A DNA stretch of 13,256 nt from an uncultured Burkholderiales bacterium (GTDB taxonomy: Bacteria > Pseudomonadota > Gammaproteobacteria > Burkholderiales > Burkholderiaceae). The notes beneath the pieces are model-generated. The model searched no databases, had not been told where the DNA came from, and worked only from the letters and a program-made list of their open reading frames with translations. The stretch is taken from the NCBI GenBank assembly GCA_937891045.1, contig CALBEV010000103.1:1-13256 (forward strand). The letters are read 5' to 3'. Below are positions 1 through 8,037 of this stretch, piece after piece. Every line of letters begins with the position of its first letter. The first letter of the stretch is position 1. The position numbers and the translations under genes were made by a program.

Positions 1-3000
1 GGCAGCGGCTTCCATGTCCACCGCCACGATGCGCGACACGCCTTGCTCTTGCATGGTGACGCCAATGAGTTGCTCGGCCATTTCCATGGCGATTTTGTTG
101 TGAGAGATGTACAAAAACTGAGTCTCAGCGGACATTTTGGTAACCAACTTGCTGTAGCGCTCGGTGTTGGCGTCGTCCAGCGGCGCGTCCACCTCGTCGA
201 GCAAACAAAACGGCGCGGGATTGAGTTGGAAGATGGCGAACACCAAAGCGATGGCGGTGAGGGCTTTTTCGCCACCCGACAACAGGTGGATGGTTTGGTT
301 TTTCTTGCCCGGCGGCTGGGCCATGACCTGCACACCCGAATCCAAAATCTCGTCGCCAGTCATCATGAGTTTGGCATTGCCGCCGCCGAACAGCTCGGGG
401 AACATGACGCCAAAGTGTTTGTTCACGGTTTCAAAGGTATCGCCCAGCAAGGCCCGGGTTTCGATGTCGATCTTGCGGATCGCGTCTTCCAAGGTGTTGA
501 TCGCATCATTCAAATCCGCAGACTGCGAATCGAGGAAGGTTTTGCGTTCGCGGGCAGTACCCAGCTCGTCCAGCGCCGCCAAATTCACGGCACCCAAGGC
601 TTGGATGTCGCGGTTCAAGCGGTCAATCTCCGTCTGCAAGCCCGTCAGTTTGACTTTGTCTGTTTCGATGGAGGCTTCGATCAGCGCCATATCGGCTTGG
701 GCTTCTTGCAAGAAACGGTCGTATTGCTCGAAGCCCAAACGCGCGGCTTGCTCTTTGAGCTGCATGTCCACGATGCGTTGGCGCAGCGGGTCGAGTTCGC
801 GCTCAATCTTCAAGCGGTCTTCGTTGCTGGTGCGCAATCGGTTCGTCAGGTCGTCGTATTCGGAACGCTTGGCGGCCAACAGGCTTTCACGCTCAAGCTT
901 CACAGCCAACGCAGCCTGCAAACCCGACTGGGCCGCACTGTCAGACAACAAGGCCAGCTCGGCCTGTTGACTGGTGTGCTCGGCCCGCAAGCTGTCCATT
1001 TGCTTGGCAGCGGTGTCTTGGGTGCGCTGCAACTCGGCCAATTTGGCCGACAAGCTGCGCATGTTGAAGTCGGCTTCCTGCACTTGGCGTTCAAGTTGAC
1101 GCAAGCCATCACGCGCTTGGTTCAGTTGCTGTTCAGCTGTGATGGATTTTTCTTGCAAGTTGGCGTGTCGTTCTTGGGTTTGCGCCAGTTGCATGTCCAG
1201 CGCTTCAAAACGGGCTTCGGCTTCTTCGCTGCGGGTTTGCAATTGCGCCATTTGGGTTTGCAAGTCGCCCACTTCGGTTTCAAGCTGGCCTTGGCGTGCG
1301 CGGGCTTGCTCGGCTTGTTGCTGCACCCGCATGAAGTCCACCTTCAGCGCGTGTGCCTGGGCTTGGGTGTCGGTGGCTTCTACGCGCTTTTGGGTGCGTT
1401 CTTGGGCCGACTGGGCGGCTGCGCTTTCTGAGCGCGCCAAGTGGACACGGGCTTCTTCGCTCATGAGGCTTTGAGCACGGATTTGCTTGTCGAGATTTTC
1501 AATTTCTTGGGCACGCGCCAACATGCCCGATTGCTCGGAGTCTTGGGCGTAGAACGTGACGCTGTGCAAGCCCACGGCATGGCCTTGGGCGATGAAAATT
1601 TGCTCACCCGCTTGCAGTTGGTTGCGAGCGGCCATGGCCTCGTCCAAGCTGTTGGCGGTGTAACAGCCTGTCAGCCAATCGGACAGCAAGCCACTCATGC
1701 CTGCATCGTTGAGTTTGAGTTGGTCAAACAAGCGCGGCAACTTGTGCTTGGGCGCCGCAGCCACGGCGACACCCGGGGTGTAGAAGCTGAGCTTGGCCAT
1801 GGGCACATCGGTGGCAAAGGCTTTGACGCTGTCGATGCGGGTCACTTCAAGGGCCGCCAAACGCTCGCGCAAAGCGGCTTCCAAGGCCTGCTCCCAGCCG
1901 GGTGTGATGTGCAGTTTGTTCCACAGCGGTTGCAAATCTTGCAAGCCGTGTTTGTTCAACCAGGGCGTGAGTCGCTCGTCGGTGCGCAGTTTTTCTTGCA
2001 AGGCTTTCAAGGCTTCTTGACGGGCTTGCAACTCGACCAGCTTGGCCGATTGATGGTTGCTGGCCTCTTGCGCTTGACGCCGGTTGTTTTCCACTTCCTC
2101 GGCCATGTCTTCCAAGGTTTGCAATTGGGCTTGGCTTTGGGCCGAGCGTTCTTCGGCTTCGGCCAGTTGCGCTTGCAATTGCTGCAGATGCGTGTCTTCA
2201 GGCAGGGCCAAGGCTTGCTGATCGGCTTGCAAACGGGCTTGGCGTTGCTCGAGTTGGCGGGCTTGCTCTTGCATGCCACGTTGCTCGGCAGCCAGCACCT
2301 GGATTTGTTGTTGCACCTCGTTCACCAAGGTGGACTGGGCATGAACCTGTTGTTGGGCATCGCGCCAGAACTGCTCAAGTTCGGGCAGCTGTTCGGCTTT
2401 CAGGCCCAGGTCATCCTGCAAACCAGCCAGTTGCGCTTGCGCCGTGTCTTGGTTGTCCAGCAGGTGTTGCGCTTCTTCCTGCGCTTGGGTGCTTTGGCTG
2501 CGCCATTGTTCAATTTGCGCTTGAATTTGAATCAAGCGTTCTTCAGCGCGTTGACGGCCTTCCACCACGAAACGGATCTCAGCTTCCAACCGACCCACTT
2601 CAGCACTGGCTTGGTAGAGCTGTCCTTGGGCTTGATTCACCTGTTCACCGGCTTCGTAATGCGCTTGGCGAATGGTTTCCACACTGGCTTCGACTTGGCG
2701 CAAATCGGCGGTTTTTGATTCCAAACTGTTGGCCGCTTGCTCGGCTTGGGTGTGCACTTGTGCTTGCTCGGCTTGCGCGTCACTGCGCTTTAAAAACCAG
2801 AGCTGGTGTTGTCGGGTCGTGGCTTGGTGTTGAAAGTCGTGAAAACGCTGGGCCACCTCGGCTTGGCGTTCCAACTTTTCCAGATTGGCATTCAACTCGC
2901 GCAAGATGTCTTCCACGCGGGTCAGGTTTTCGCGGGTGTCGCTCAGGCGGTTTTCGGTCTCGCGGCGGCGTTCTTTGTACTTGGAAACGCCAGCGGCCTC

Positions 3001-3495
3001 CTCCAAAAACAAACGCAGTTCTTCGGGCTTGGATTCAATGATGCGGCTGATCGTGCCTTGGCCAATGATGGCGTAAGCGCGTGGGCCCAAGCCGGTGCCC
3101 AAGAACACATCCTGCACATCACGGCGGCGCACTGGTTGGTTGTTGATGTAGTAGCTGCTGGTGCCGTCGCGGGTCAAGACCCGCTTGACGGCGATCTCGG
3201 CGAACTGGCTCCATTGGCCGCCCGCACGGTGGCTGGTGTTGTCAAACACCAGTTCGACACTGGCGCGGCTGGCGGGTTTGCGGCTGGTCGTGCCATTGAA
3301 GATGACGTCTTGCATGGACTCGCCACGCAATTCGCTGGCACGGCTCTCACCCAGCACCCATCGCACGGCATCAATGATGTTGGACTTGCCGCAGCCGTTG
3401 GGGCCGACCACGCCCACCAATTGACCAGGCAACATGAAATTGGTGGCGTCTGCAAAGGATTTGAAGCCAGACAGCTTGATGGAATTAAGACGCAC
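1..3495 (-). CDS. smc: Chromosome segregation ATPase SMC (C-terminus cut by window edge)
   Basis: SMC is the core ATPase of bacterial condensin; with ScpA and ScpB it loads on DNA and organises newly replicated origins. 1165 codons are visible and the frame is still open at base 1, so perhaps only a few residues are missing compared with the usual length of about 1,170. The N-terminal head has Walker A GPNGCGKS (residues 31-38). Two long Gln/Ala/Glu-rich coiled-coil arms (about 170-515 and 650-990) flank a hinge at about 520-650. The C-terminal head has the signature LSGGEK (1072-1077) and Walker B LLDEVD (Asp1100, catalytic Glu1101). The start is GTG at 3495: an in-frame TGA lies five codons upstream (3508-3510), the protein then opens with the typical VRLNSIKLSGFKSF, and an AAAAGG Shine-Dalgarno sits 7 nt before it. 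It lies 53 bp downstream of the hpt gene and is probably co-transcribed. I see no frameshift. Confidence 0.97.
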   Translation of the reverse strand, partial: MRLNSIKLSGFKSFADATNFMLPGQLVGVVGPNGCGKSNIIDAVRWVLGESRASELRGESMQDVIFNGTTSRKPASRASVELVFDNTSHRAGGQWSQFAEIAVKRVLTRDGTSSYYINNQPVRRRDVQDVFLGTGLGPRAYAIIGQGTISRIIESKPEELRLFLEEAAGVSKYKERRRETENRLSDTRENLTRVEDILRELNANLEKLERQAEVAQRFHDFQHQATTRQHQLWFLKRSDAQAEQAQVHTQAEQAANSLESKTADLRQVEASVETIRQAHYEAGEQVNQAQGQLYQASAEVGRLEAEIRFVVEGRQRAEERLIQIQAQIEQWRSQSTQAQEEAQHLLDNQDTAQAQLAGLQDDLGLKAEQLPELEQFWRDAQQQVHAQSTLVNEVQQQIQVLAAEQRGMQEQARQLEQRQARLQADQQALALPEDTHLQQLQAQLAEAEERSAQSQAQLQTLEDMAEEVENNRRQAQEASNHQSAKLVELQARQEALKALQEKLRTDERLTPWLNKHGLQDLQPLWNKLHITPGWEQALEAALRERLAALEVTRIDSVKAFATDVPMAKLSFYTPGVAVAAAPKHKLPRLFDQLKLNDAGMSGLLSDWLTGCYTANSLDEAMAARNQLQAGEQIFIAQGHAVGLHSVTFYAQDSEQSGMLARAQEIENLDKQIRAQSLMSEEARVHLARSESAAAQSAQERTQKRVEATDTQAQAHALKVDFMRVQQQAEQARARQGQLETEVGDLQTQMAQLQTRSEEAEARFEALDMQLAQTQERHANLQEKSITAEQQLNQARDGLRQLERQVQEADFNMRSLSAKLAELQRTQDTAAKQMDSLRAEHTSQQAELALLSDSAAQSGLQAALAVKLERESLLAAKRSEYDDLTNRLRTSNEDRLKIERELDPLRQRIVDMQLKEQAARLGFEQYDRFLQEAQADMALIEASIETDKVKLTGLQTEIDRLNRDIQALGAVNLAALDELGTARERKTFLDSQSADLNDAINTLEDAIRKIDIETRALLGDTFETVNKHFGVMFPELFGGGNAKLMMTGDEILDSGVQVMAQPPGKKNQTIHLLSGGEKALTAIALVFAIFQLNPAPFCLLDEVDAPLDDANTERYSKLVTKMSAETQFLYISHNKIAMEMAEQLIGVTMQEQGVSRIVAVDMEAAA

Positions 3496-3548
3496 CGAAA
3501 AACCTTTTCATCACGGGGAGTTCAAACATCGGTAAAAGCCGGCACCGC

Positions 3549-3905
3549 TCAGGCTTGCTTTTGCAGTTCGGTGGATTTCCAACGGGTGACTTCAGCCAAC
3601 AAGGACTGCAAAGACGGCAACACCGCTTGGACAGTGTGGCGCACTTCGTCGACAGGGCTTTGGCGGCTCATGGACTCCAGATGTATCACTTTAGAGCTCA
3701 ATTCATCCTTGCTGAGAAAGGTCACATAGCCTTTCAAAGCATGCAAAAGACGACGCATGGGGTCTGGGTCCTGGTTCTCCAAGGCCTCGCCAAGGGCTTT
3801 GAGGTCTTGGGTCAAGCTGGTTTCGAAGGTTTCGGCCAGATTGAGCATCTGCTCTGGGTCCATGGCGAAATCCTGAGCGCGGCTGGGGTCGAGGTAACTG
3901 TACAT
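3549..3905 (-). CDS. Stand-alone Hpt (histidine phosphotransfer) domain protein
   Basis: A 118-residue soluble protein with no signal peptide or membrane segment, predicted to be almost entirely helical. The motif HALKG at 55-59, inside RRLLHALKGYVTF, matches the phospho-accepting helix of Hpt domains (H-x-L-K-G), with His55 the likely phosphorylation site. A following helix with IHLESMSRQ fits the second half of the four-helix bundle. Known Hpt proteins pass phosphate between a hybrid kinase and response regulators; no kinase or regulator is encoded in this window, so the partners are unknown. The ATG at 3905 gives the longest form. Met15 (ATG at 3863) is a serious alternative: it has AGGA with a 7-nt spacer and leaves a 42-nt leader behind a possible promoter. 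The gene is divergent from dapC and just upstream of smc. I do not recognise a specific named family. Confidence 0.75.
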   Translation of the reverse strand: MYSYLDPSRAQDFAMDPEQMLNLAETFETSLTQDLKALGEALENQDPDPMRRLLHALKGYVTFLSKDELSSKVIHLESMSRQSPVDEVRHTVQAVLPSLQSLLAEVTRWKSTELQKQA

Positions 3906-3911
3906 GGCTCG

Positions 3912-3939
3912 ATAATATCAGCCATGAACCCACTGTTAT
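3912..3939 (-). promoter_or_regulatory. Possible promoter of hpt-smc
   Basis: Read on the minus strand, ATAACA (3934-3939, 4/6 to TTGACA) and TATTAT (3912-3917, 5/6 to TATAAT) are separated by 16 bp. Transcription would begin near 3905. That makes the hpt message leaderless if its ATG at 3905 is used, or gives a leader of about 42 nt if Met15 is the start. The elements overlap the first codons of dapC. This is a motif match only. Confidence 0.35.
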
Positions 3940-5117
3940 CAAAGCTACACCCCTACCCGTTCGAGCGTTTACGTGTTTTGTTTTCAGACGTCACCCCCAG
4001 TCCGAACTGGTCCCCGATCAGCCTGGGAATTGGCGAACCCCGCCATGCCACCCCGCCCCTGATCATCGAGGCTTTGCGCCAACACACCGATGCTTTGGCG
4101 GCCTATCCGGCCACTGCGGGTTCCTTGGCCTTCAGGCAAGCATGTGCCGGATGGGTTCAACGCCGCTATGACGTGACTTTGAACCCCGAAACCCAAGTCT
4201 TGCCCGTGAATGGCTCGCGCGAGGCCTTGTTTGCTTTTGCCCAAACCGTGTTGGACGGTCAGCATGACTCGGTGGTGCTGTCGCCCAATCCTTTCTATCA
4301 AATTTACGAAGGTGCCGCGCTCTTGGGTCAAGCCCAAATACATTACGTGCCCAGCTTGCCCAGCCAAAACTTTGCGGTCGACTGGGACAGTGTTGCCCCC
4401 GAGGTGTGGCAACGCACCAAACTGGTGTTTGTTTGTTCGCCCGGCAACCCCACGGGTGCGGTCATGCCCTTGTCGGAATGGCAAAAGCTCTTCGCCTTGA
4501 GCGACAAATACGGCTTTGTCTTGGCTTCTGACGAGTGCTACAGCGAAATTTACTTTGGCGACACGCCCCCGCTGGGTGGGTTGCAAGCCGCCCAATTGCT
4601 GGGCAGAAATGATTTTAAAAACCTGATCAGTTTCACCAGCTTGTCCAAGCGCAGCAATGTGCCCGGTCTGCGCAGTGGCTTTGTGGCTGGTGACGCGGCC
4701 CTCATTGCGCCTTTTTTGCGCTACCGCACCTACCACGGCAGCGCCATGGGCGGCATGGTGCAAGAGGCCAGCATCGCCGCTTGGAATGATGAAGCCCACG
4801 TGCAGGCCAACCGTGCCTTGTACAAAGCCAAGTTTGAACAAGTCACACCCTTGTTGGCCCAGGTGTTGGATGTGGCCTTGCCTGATGCCGGTTTTTACCT
4901 GTGGGCCGCTGTTCCAGGGGGTGATGACGAGGCTTTCGCCCGTGACTTGCTGGCTCAATACAATGTCACGGTGTTGCCTGGCCGCTATTTGGCGCGTGAG
5001 GTCAACGGTATCAACCCCGGCCAAGGCCGCATTCGCATGGCTTTGGTGGCACAACCCCAAGAATGCCTCGAAGCCGCTGAACGCATCGTGGCTTTCGTCA
5101 AACAAACCCATTCTTAA
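3924..5117 (+). CDS. dapC: N-succinyl-L,L-diaminopimelate aminotransferase DapC
   Basis: A PLP-dependent class I/II aminotransferase of 397 residues. It transfers the amino group of glutamate to N-succinyl-2-amino-6-ketopimelate, giving N-succinyl-L,L-diaminopimelate, in the succinylase branch of the lysine/meso-DAP pathway in the cytosol. Fold-type I landmarks are SPGNPTG (172-178), Asp203 in DECYSE (contacts the PLP ring nitrogen), the Schiff-base Lys242 in SLSKRSN, Arg250 in GLRSGF, and the substrate-carboxylate Arg371 in GRIRMAL. The opening MNPLLSKLHPYPFERLR and the GIGEPRH motif are typical of the proteobacterial DapC type rather than ArgD or AspC, and adjacency to dapD and dapE supports this. 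The ATG at 3924 gives the family N-terminus; the frame is open further upstream, but that stretch is antisense to hpt. No Shine-Dalgarno is visible before the ATG. It is the first gene of a five-gene run. Confidence 0.95.
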   Translation: MNPLLSKLHPYPFERLRVLFSDVTPSPNWSPISLGIGEPRHATPPLIIEALRQHTDALAAYPATAGSLAFRQACAGWVQRRYDVTLNPETQVLPVNGSREALFAFAQTVLDGQHDSVVLSPNPFYQIYEGAALLGQAQIHYVPSLPSQNFAVDWDSVAPEVWQRTKLVFVCSPGNPTGAVMPLSEWQKLFALSDKYGFVLASDECYSEIYFGDTPPLGGLQAAQLLGRNDFKNLISFTSLSKRSNVPGLRSGFVAGDAALIAPFLRYRTYHGSAMGGMVQEASIAAWNDEAHVQANRALYKAKFEQVTPLLAQVLDVALPDAGFYLWAAVPGGDDEAFARDLLAQYNVTVLPGRYLAREVNGINPGQGRIRMALVAQPQECLEAAERIVAFVKQTHS

Positions 5118-5144
5118 TTTCAACTCAGCTCAAAGAAAACAACC

Positions 5145-5981
5145 ATGGCTCAACACCAACTGCAACACATCATCGACAACGCCTGGGACAACCGCGCCAC
5201 CATCAACGCTGAAAACGCCACCCATGAAGTGATGGATGCCGTCAACCATGTGATTGCCGAACTCAATGGCGGTCGTTTGCGTGTGGCCACCCGTGAAGGC
5301 GTGGGCCAATGGACAATTCACCAGTGGTTGAAAAAAGCCGTGTTGCTGTCCTTCCGTTTGAACGACAACAAAATCATCAAGGGCGGCGACTTGGGTTACT
5401 ACGACAAAGTCAAAACCAAATTTTCAAATCTCTCGGATGAAGAATTCAAGGCTGCTGGGGTGCGTGTGGTGCCGCCTGCTGTGGCGCGTCGTGGCAGCTA
5501 TGTGGCCCCTGGTGCCATCCTGATGCCCTCCTACGTCAACATTGGTGCCTATGTTGACAGCGGCACCATGGTCGACACCTGGGCCACCGTGGGTTCCTGT
5601 GCCCAAATTGGCAAGAACGTGCACTTGTCGGGTGGTGTGGGCATTGGCGGCGTGCTCGAACCCTTGCAAGCCAACCCCACCATCATTGAAGACAACTGCT
5701 TCATCGGCGCTCGCTCTGAAGTGGTGGAAGGCGTCATCATCGAAGAAAACTCAGTCTTGGGCATGGGCGTGTTCATCGGTCAATCGACCCCCATCTTCGA
5801 CCGCGCCACTGGCGAAATCACCTATGGTCGCGTGGCCTCGGGCTCGGTGGTGGTCAGCGGCAATATCCCCAAAGTGGCTGCCAACGGCGCACCCTACAGC
5901 ATGTACGCCGCCATCGTGGTCAAGCGTGTGGACGCCCAAACCCGCTCGAAAACCAGCATCAACGATTTGTTGCGCGACTGA
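5145..5981 (+). CDS. dapD: 2,3,4,5-tetrahydropyridine-2,6-dicarboxylate N-succinyltransferase DapD
   Basis: This cytosolic enzyme uses succinyl-CoA to succinylate tetrahydrodipicolinate, the step just before DapC. The 278 residues are close to the usual 270-280. The N-terminal part (about 1-100) is helical. The middle (about 105-250) is a left-handed beta helix of hexapeptide repeats, seen as runs such as [32 protein letters not shown] and VLGMGVFIG. The motif [12 protein letters not shown] and the loop [14 protein letters not shown] are characteristic of DapD trimers, and the C-terminus SINDLLRD is also family-like. The ATG at 5145 lies 27 bp after the dapC stop, with only a weak AAAGAAAA purine stretch as a ribosome site. 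It is almost certainly co-transcribed with dapC and dapE. Nothing looks damaged. Confidence 0.98.
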   Translation: MAQHQLQHIIDNAWDNRATINAENATHEVMDAVNHVIAELNGGRLRVATREGVGQWTIHQWLKKAVLLSFRLNDNKIIKGGDLGYYDKVKTKFSNLSDEEFKAAGVRVVPPAVARRGSYVAPGAILMPSYVNIGAYVDSGTMVDTWATVGSCAQIGKNVHLSGGVGIGGVLEPLQANPTIIEDNCFIGARSEVVEGVIIEENSVLGMGVFIGQSTPIFDRATGEITYGRVASGSVVVSGNIPKVAANGAPYSMYAAIVVKRVDAQTRSKTSINDLLRD

Positions 5982-5998
5982 TTGTTGCAAGCCGTTTG

Positions 5999-7156
5999 AT
6001 GTCTCGCACCCTCCAACTCACCGAGCAACTCATCTCGCGCCCCTCGGTCACCCCCGAGGACGCGGGTTGCCTGGACCTGATCGCTTCACGCCTGACGCCG
6101 CTGGGGTTTGCTTGTGAGCGCATGGACAGCGGGCCCGACAAGTTTCGCGTGAGCAACCTGTGGGCCGTGAAACGCAGCACCCACGCCAAGGCCAAAACCT
6201 TGGTGTTTGCCGGGCACACGGATGTGGTGCCCACTGGCCCCTTGGACCAATGGACGCAAGACCCGTTCACGCCCACCCACCGCAATGGCATGTTGTATGG
6301 CCGAGGCAGCAGCGACATGAAGGCCTCCCTCGCCGCCATGGTGGTGGCCTGTGAAGAATTTGCAGCGTCTTGCCCCGAACCCAGCATCAACATCGCTTTC
6401 CTGCTCACCAGTGACGAAGAAGGCCCGGCCCTGGATGGCACCGTGGTGGTCTGCAACGCGCTGAAAGCCCGTGGCGAACAACTCGACTGGTGCATCGTGG
6501 GTGAACCCACCTCGGTACAACGCACTGGCGACATGATCAAAAGCGGTCGGCGCGGCACCATGAGTGGCAAGCTCACCGTCAAGGGTGTGCAAGGTCATAT
6601 TGCCTATCCACAGTTGGCGCAAAACCCGATCCACTTGTGGGCTCCCGCCTTGGCGGAATTGGTGGCCATTGAGTGGGACAAGGGCAACCCCTTCTTCCCA
6701 CCAACCAGCTGGCAGGTCAGCAACATCCATGCGGGCACCGGAGCCAGCAATGTGATTCCAGGTGCTTGCGTGGTGGATTTCAATTTCCGTTTTTGCACCG
6801 AGTCCACACCCGAACAACTGCAGCAGCGCCTGTGCGCCGTGCTCGACAAGCACGGCTTGCAATACGACCTGGCCTGGACCATCGGTGGTCTGCCTTTTCT
6901 CACCACGCCCGGCGATTTGGTGGGCGCGGTGCAAACCGCCATTCGCGACGAAACCGGGTTGGACACCGAACTCTCCACCACCGGCGGCACCTCGGACGGC
7001 CGCTTCATTGCACAGGTTTGCCCTCAGGTGATTGAACTCGGCCCGAGCAACGCCACCATCCACAAAATTGATGAATGTGTTCCTGTGGCTGATATAGAGC
7101 CCTTGAAGAATATTTACCGACGGGTTTTGGAATATTTGAACCGCGCTTTGGCATGA
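5999..7156 (+). CDS. dapE: Succinyl-diaminopimelate desuccinylase DapE
   Basis: An M20-family di-zinc hydrolase of 385 residues that removes succinate from N-succinyl-L,L-DAP to give L,L-DAP, following the DapC step. The metal and catalytic residues stand in the expected order: His73 and Asp75 in AGHTDVV, Asp106 in [10 protein letters not shown], the catalytic pair Glu140/Glu141 in TSDEEGPA, Glu169 in VGEPTS, and His355 in NATIHKIDE. Numbering runs about six ahead of the E. coli enzyme. The dimerisation (lid) domain lies between, about 180-295, beginning near [14 protein letters not shown]. The frame also offers TTG at 5996, but the adjacent ATG at 5999 is preferred. It starts 17 bp after the dapD stop, without a clear Shine-Dalgarno. 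Its TGA overlaps the ATG of prmB. The zinc-site residues point to an active enzyme. Confidence 0.98.
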   Translation: MSRTLQLTEQLISRPSVTPEDAGCLDLIASRLTPLGFACERMDSGPDKFRVSNLWAVKRSTHAKAKTLVFAGHTDVVPTGPLDQWTQDPFTPTHRNGMLYGRGSSDMKASLAAMVVACEEFAASCPEPSINIAFLLTSDEEGPALDGTVVVCNALKARGEQLDWCIVGEPTSVQRTGDMIKSGRRGTMSGKLTVKGVQGHIAYPQLAQNPIHLWAPALAELVAIEWDKGNPFFPPTSWQVSNIHAGTGASNVIPGACVVDFNFRFCTESTPEQLQQRLCAVLDKHGLQYDLAWTIGGLPFLTTPGDLVGAVQTAIRDETGLDTELSTTGGTSDGRFIAQVCPQVIELGPSNATIHKIDECVPVADIEPLKNIYRRVLEYLNRALA

Positions 7157-8037
7157 CCCTCTCCAAGCTGATTCAGCGGGTTGCTGAACAACTCAGTCAT
7201 GCTGGCGTGGCTTTCGGCCAAGGTACCACCACAGCAGAAGACGAAGCAGCTTGGTTGGTGCTGTGGCAGTTGGGCTTGCCTCTGGACACCGACTTCAACG
7301 AAGCAGCGCACCACGCCGAACTCATGCCAGCGCACATAGAACAAGTGCAAGCCTTGATCGTTCAGCGCATTGAGCGCCGCCAACCTGCGGCCTACCTCAC
7401 GAAGGAAGCTTGGTTGCAGGGTGTTTCTTTTTACATTGACGAGCGGGCCATCGTGCCGCGCTCACTCATTGCCGAGGTGTTGGCCGAGGGCGGCATCGAC
7501 CCGTGGCTAGACCCGAACAGCCGCCGTGTGCTGGACTTGTGCACTGGCAATGGCAGTTTGGGCATCTTGGCGGCACTGGCCTACCCTCAGGTGTGGGTGC
7601 TCGGTTTGGATTTGTCGAAAGACGCTTTGGCGGTGGCGCAGATCAACATCGAACGCCATGGCTTGGAAGACCGCATGACGCTTGCTGAGTCCGATGGCAT
7701 GCAGCAAGCCGATGGTTTATTTGATCTGATTTTGTGCAACCCACCCTACGTGAATGCCCAAAGCATGGCCACGTTGCCACCCGAGTTCAAAGCCGAACCC
7801 GCACTGGCCTTGGCCGGTGGCACCGACGGCATGGACTTTGTGCGCCAACTGTTGCGCGACGCGCCTACGCACATGAACGAAAACGCTGTGTTGGTGCTTG
7901 AAATCGGCCACGAGCGCGAACACTTTGAAACAGCCTTTCCAAATTTAGATGTCATGTGGCTATCGACCAGTGCTGGTGATGACCAGGTCTTACTTCTCAC
8001 CCGACAAGCGATGGCGCCAAGCGCACAGAAACCATGA
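7153..8037 (+). CDS. prmB: Ribosomal protein L3 N5-glutamine methyltransferase PrmB
   Basis: An S-adenosylmethionine-dependent methyltransferase of 294 residues that methylates a glutamine side chain of ribosomal protein L3 during 50S assembly. A helical N-terminal domain (about 1-110) precedes the Rossmann-type catalytic domain. That domain has the SAM loop [10 protein letters not shown] (128-137), an acidic strand-2 motif GLDLSKDAL, and the glutamine-methyltransferase signature NPPY (196-199). The segments [28 protein letters not shown] and [13 protein letters not shown] resemble PrmB more closely than its paralogue PrmC (release-factor methylation). Its ATG overlaps the dapE stop (ATGA), and its own stop overlaps the next start in the same way, indicating translational coupling inside the dap operon. 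PrmC is the main alternative, and I consider it unlikely. Confidence 0.92.
   Translation: MTLSKLIQRVAEQLSHAGVAFGQGTTTAEDEAAWLVLWQLGLPLDTDFNEAAHHAELMPAHIEQVQALIVQRIERRQPAAYLTKEAWLQGVSFYIDERAIVPRSLIAEVLAEGGIDPWLDPNSRRVLDLCTGNGSLGILAALAYPQVWVLGLDLSKDALAVAQINIERHGLEDRMTLAESDGMQQADGLFDLILCNPPYVNAQSMATLPPEFKAEPALALAGGTDGMDFVRQLLRDAPTHMNENAVLVLEIGHEREHFETAFPNLDVMWLSTSAGDDQVLLLTRQAMAPSAQKP

Noticed and set aside
1020..2700. Repeated TTGGCTTG/CTTGGGC-like words inside smc, considered as DNA repeats
   Set aside because: They are the reverse complement of recurring Gln-Ala codons in the coiled-coil arms, not independent nucleotide repeats.
43..3729. Very long open frames on the plus strand across smc (462, 425 and 307 codons)
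   Set aside because: They are in antisense register with smc codons. Their Gln/Leu/Gly-rich translations mirror the coiled-coil codons of smc and show no domain or ribosome site. The minus-strand frame carries complete SMC motifs.
3555..3923. N-terminal extension of the dapC frame, back to 3555
   Set aside because: The extra 123 codons are antisense to hpt and unlike any aminotransferase N-terminus. The family start MNPLLSKL begins at 3924.
3984..5123. A 379-codon minus-strand frame opposite dapC
   Set aside because: An antisense shadow of a real, motif-complete aminotransferase gene. Its translation has no recognisable fold, and no promoter or ribosome site stands out.
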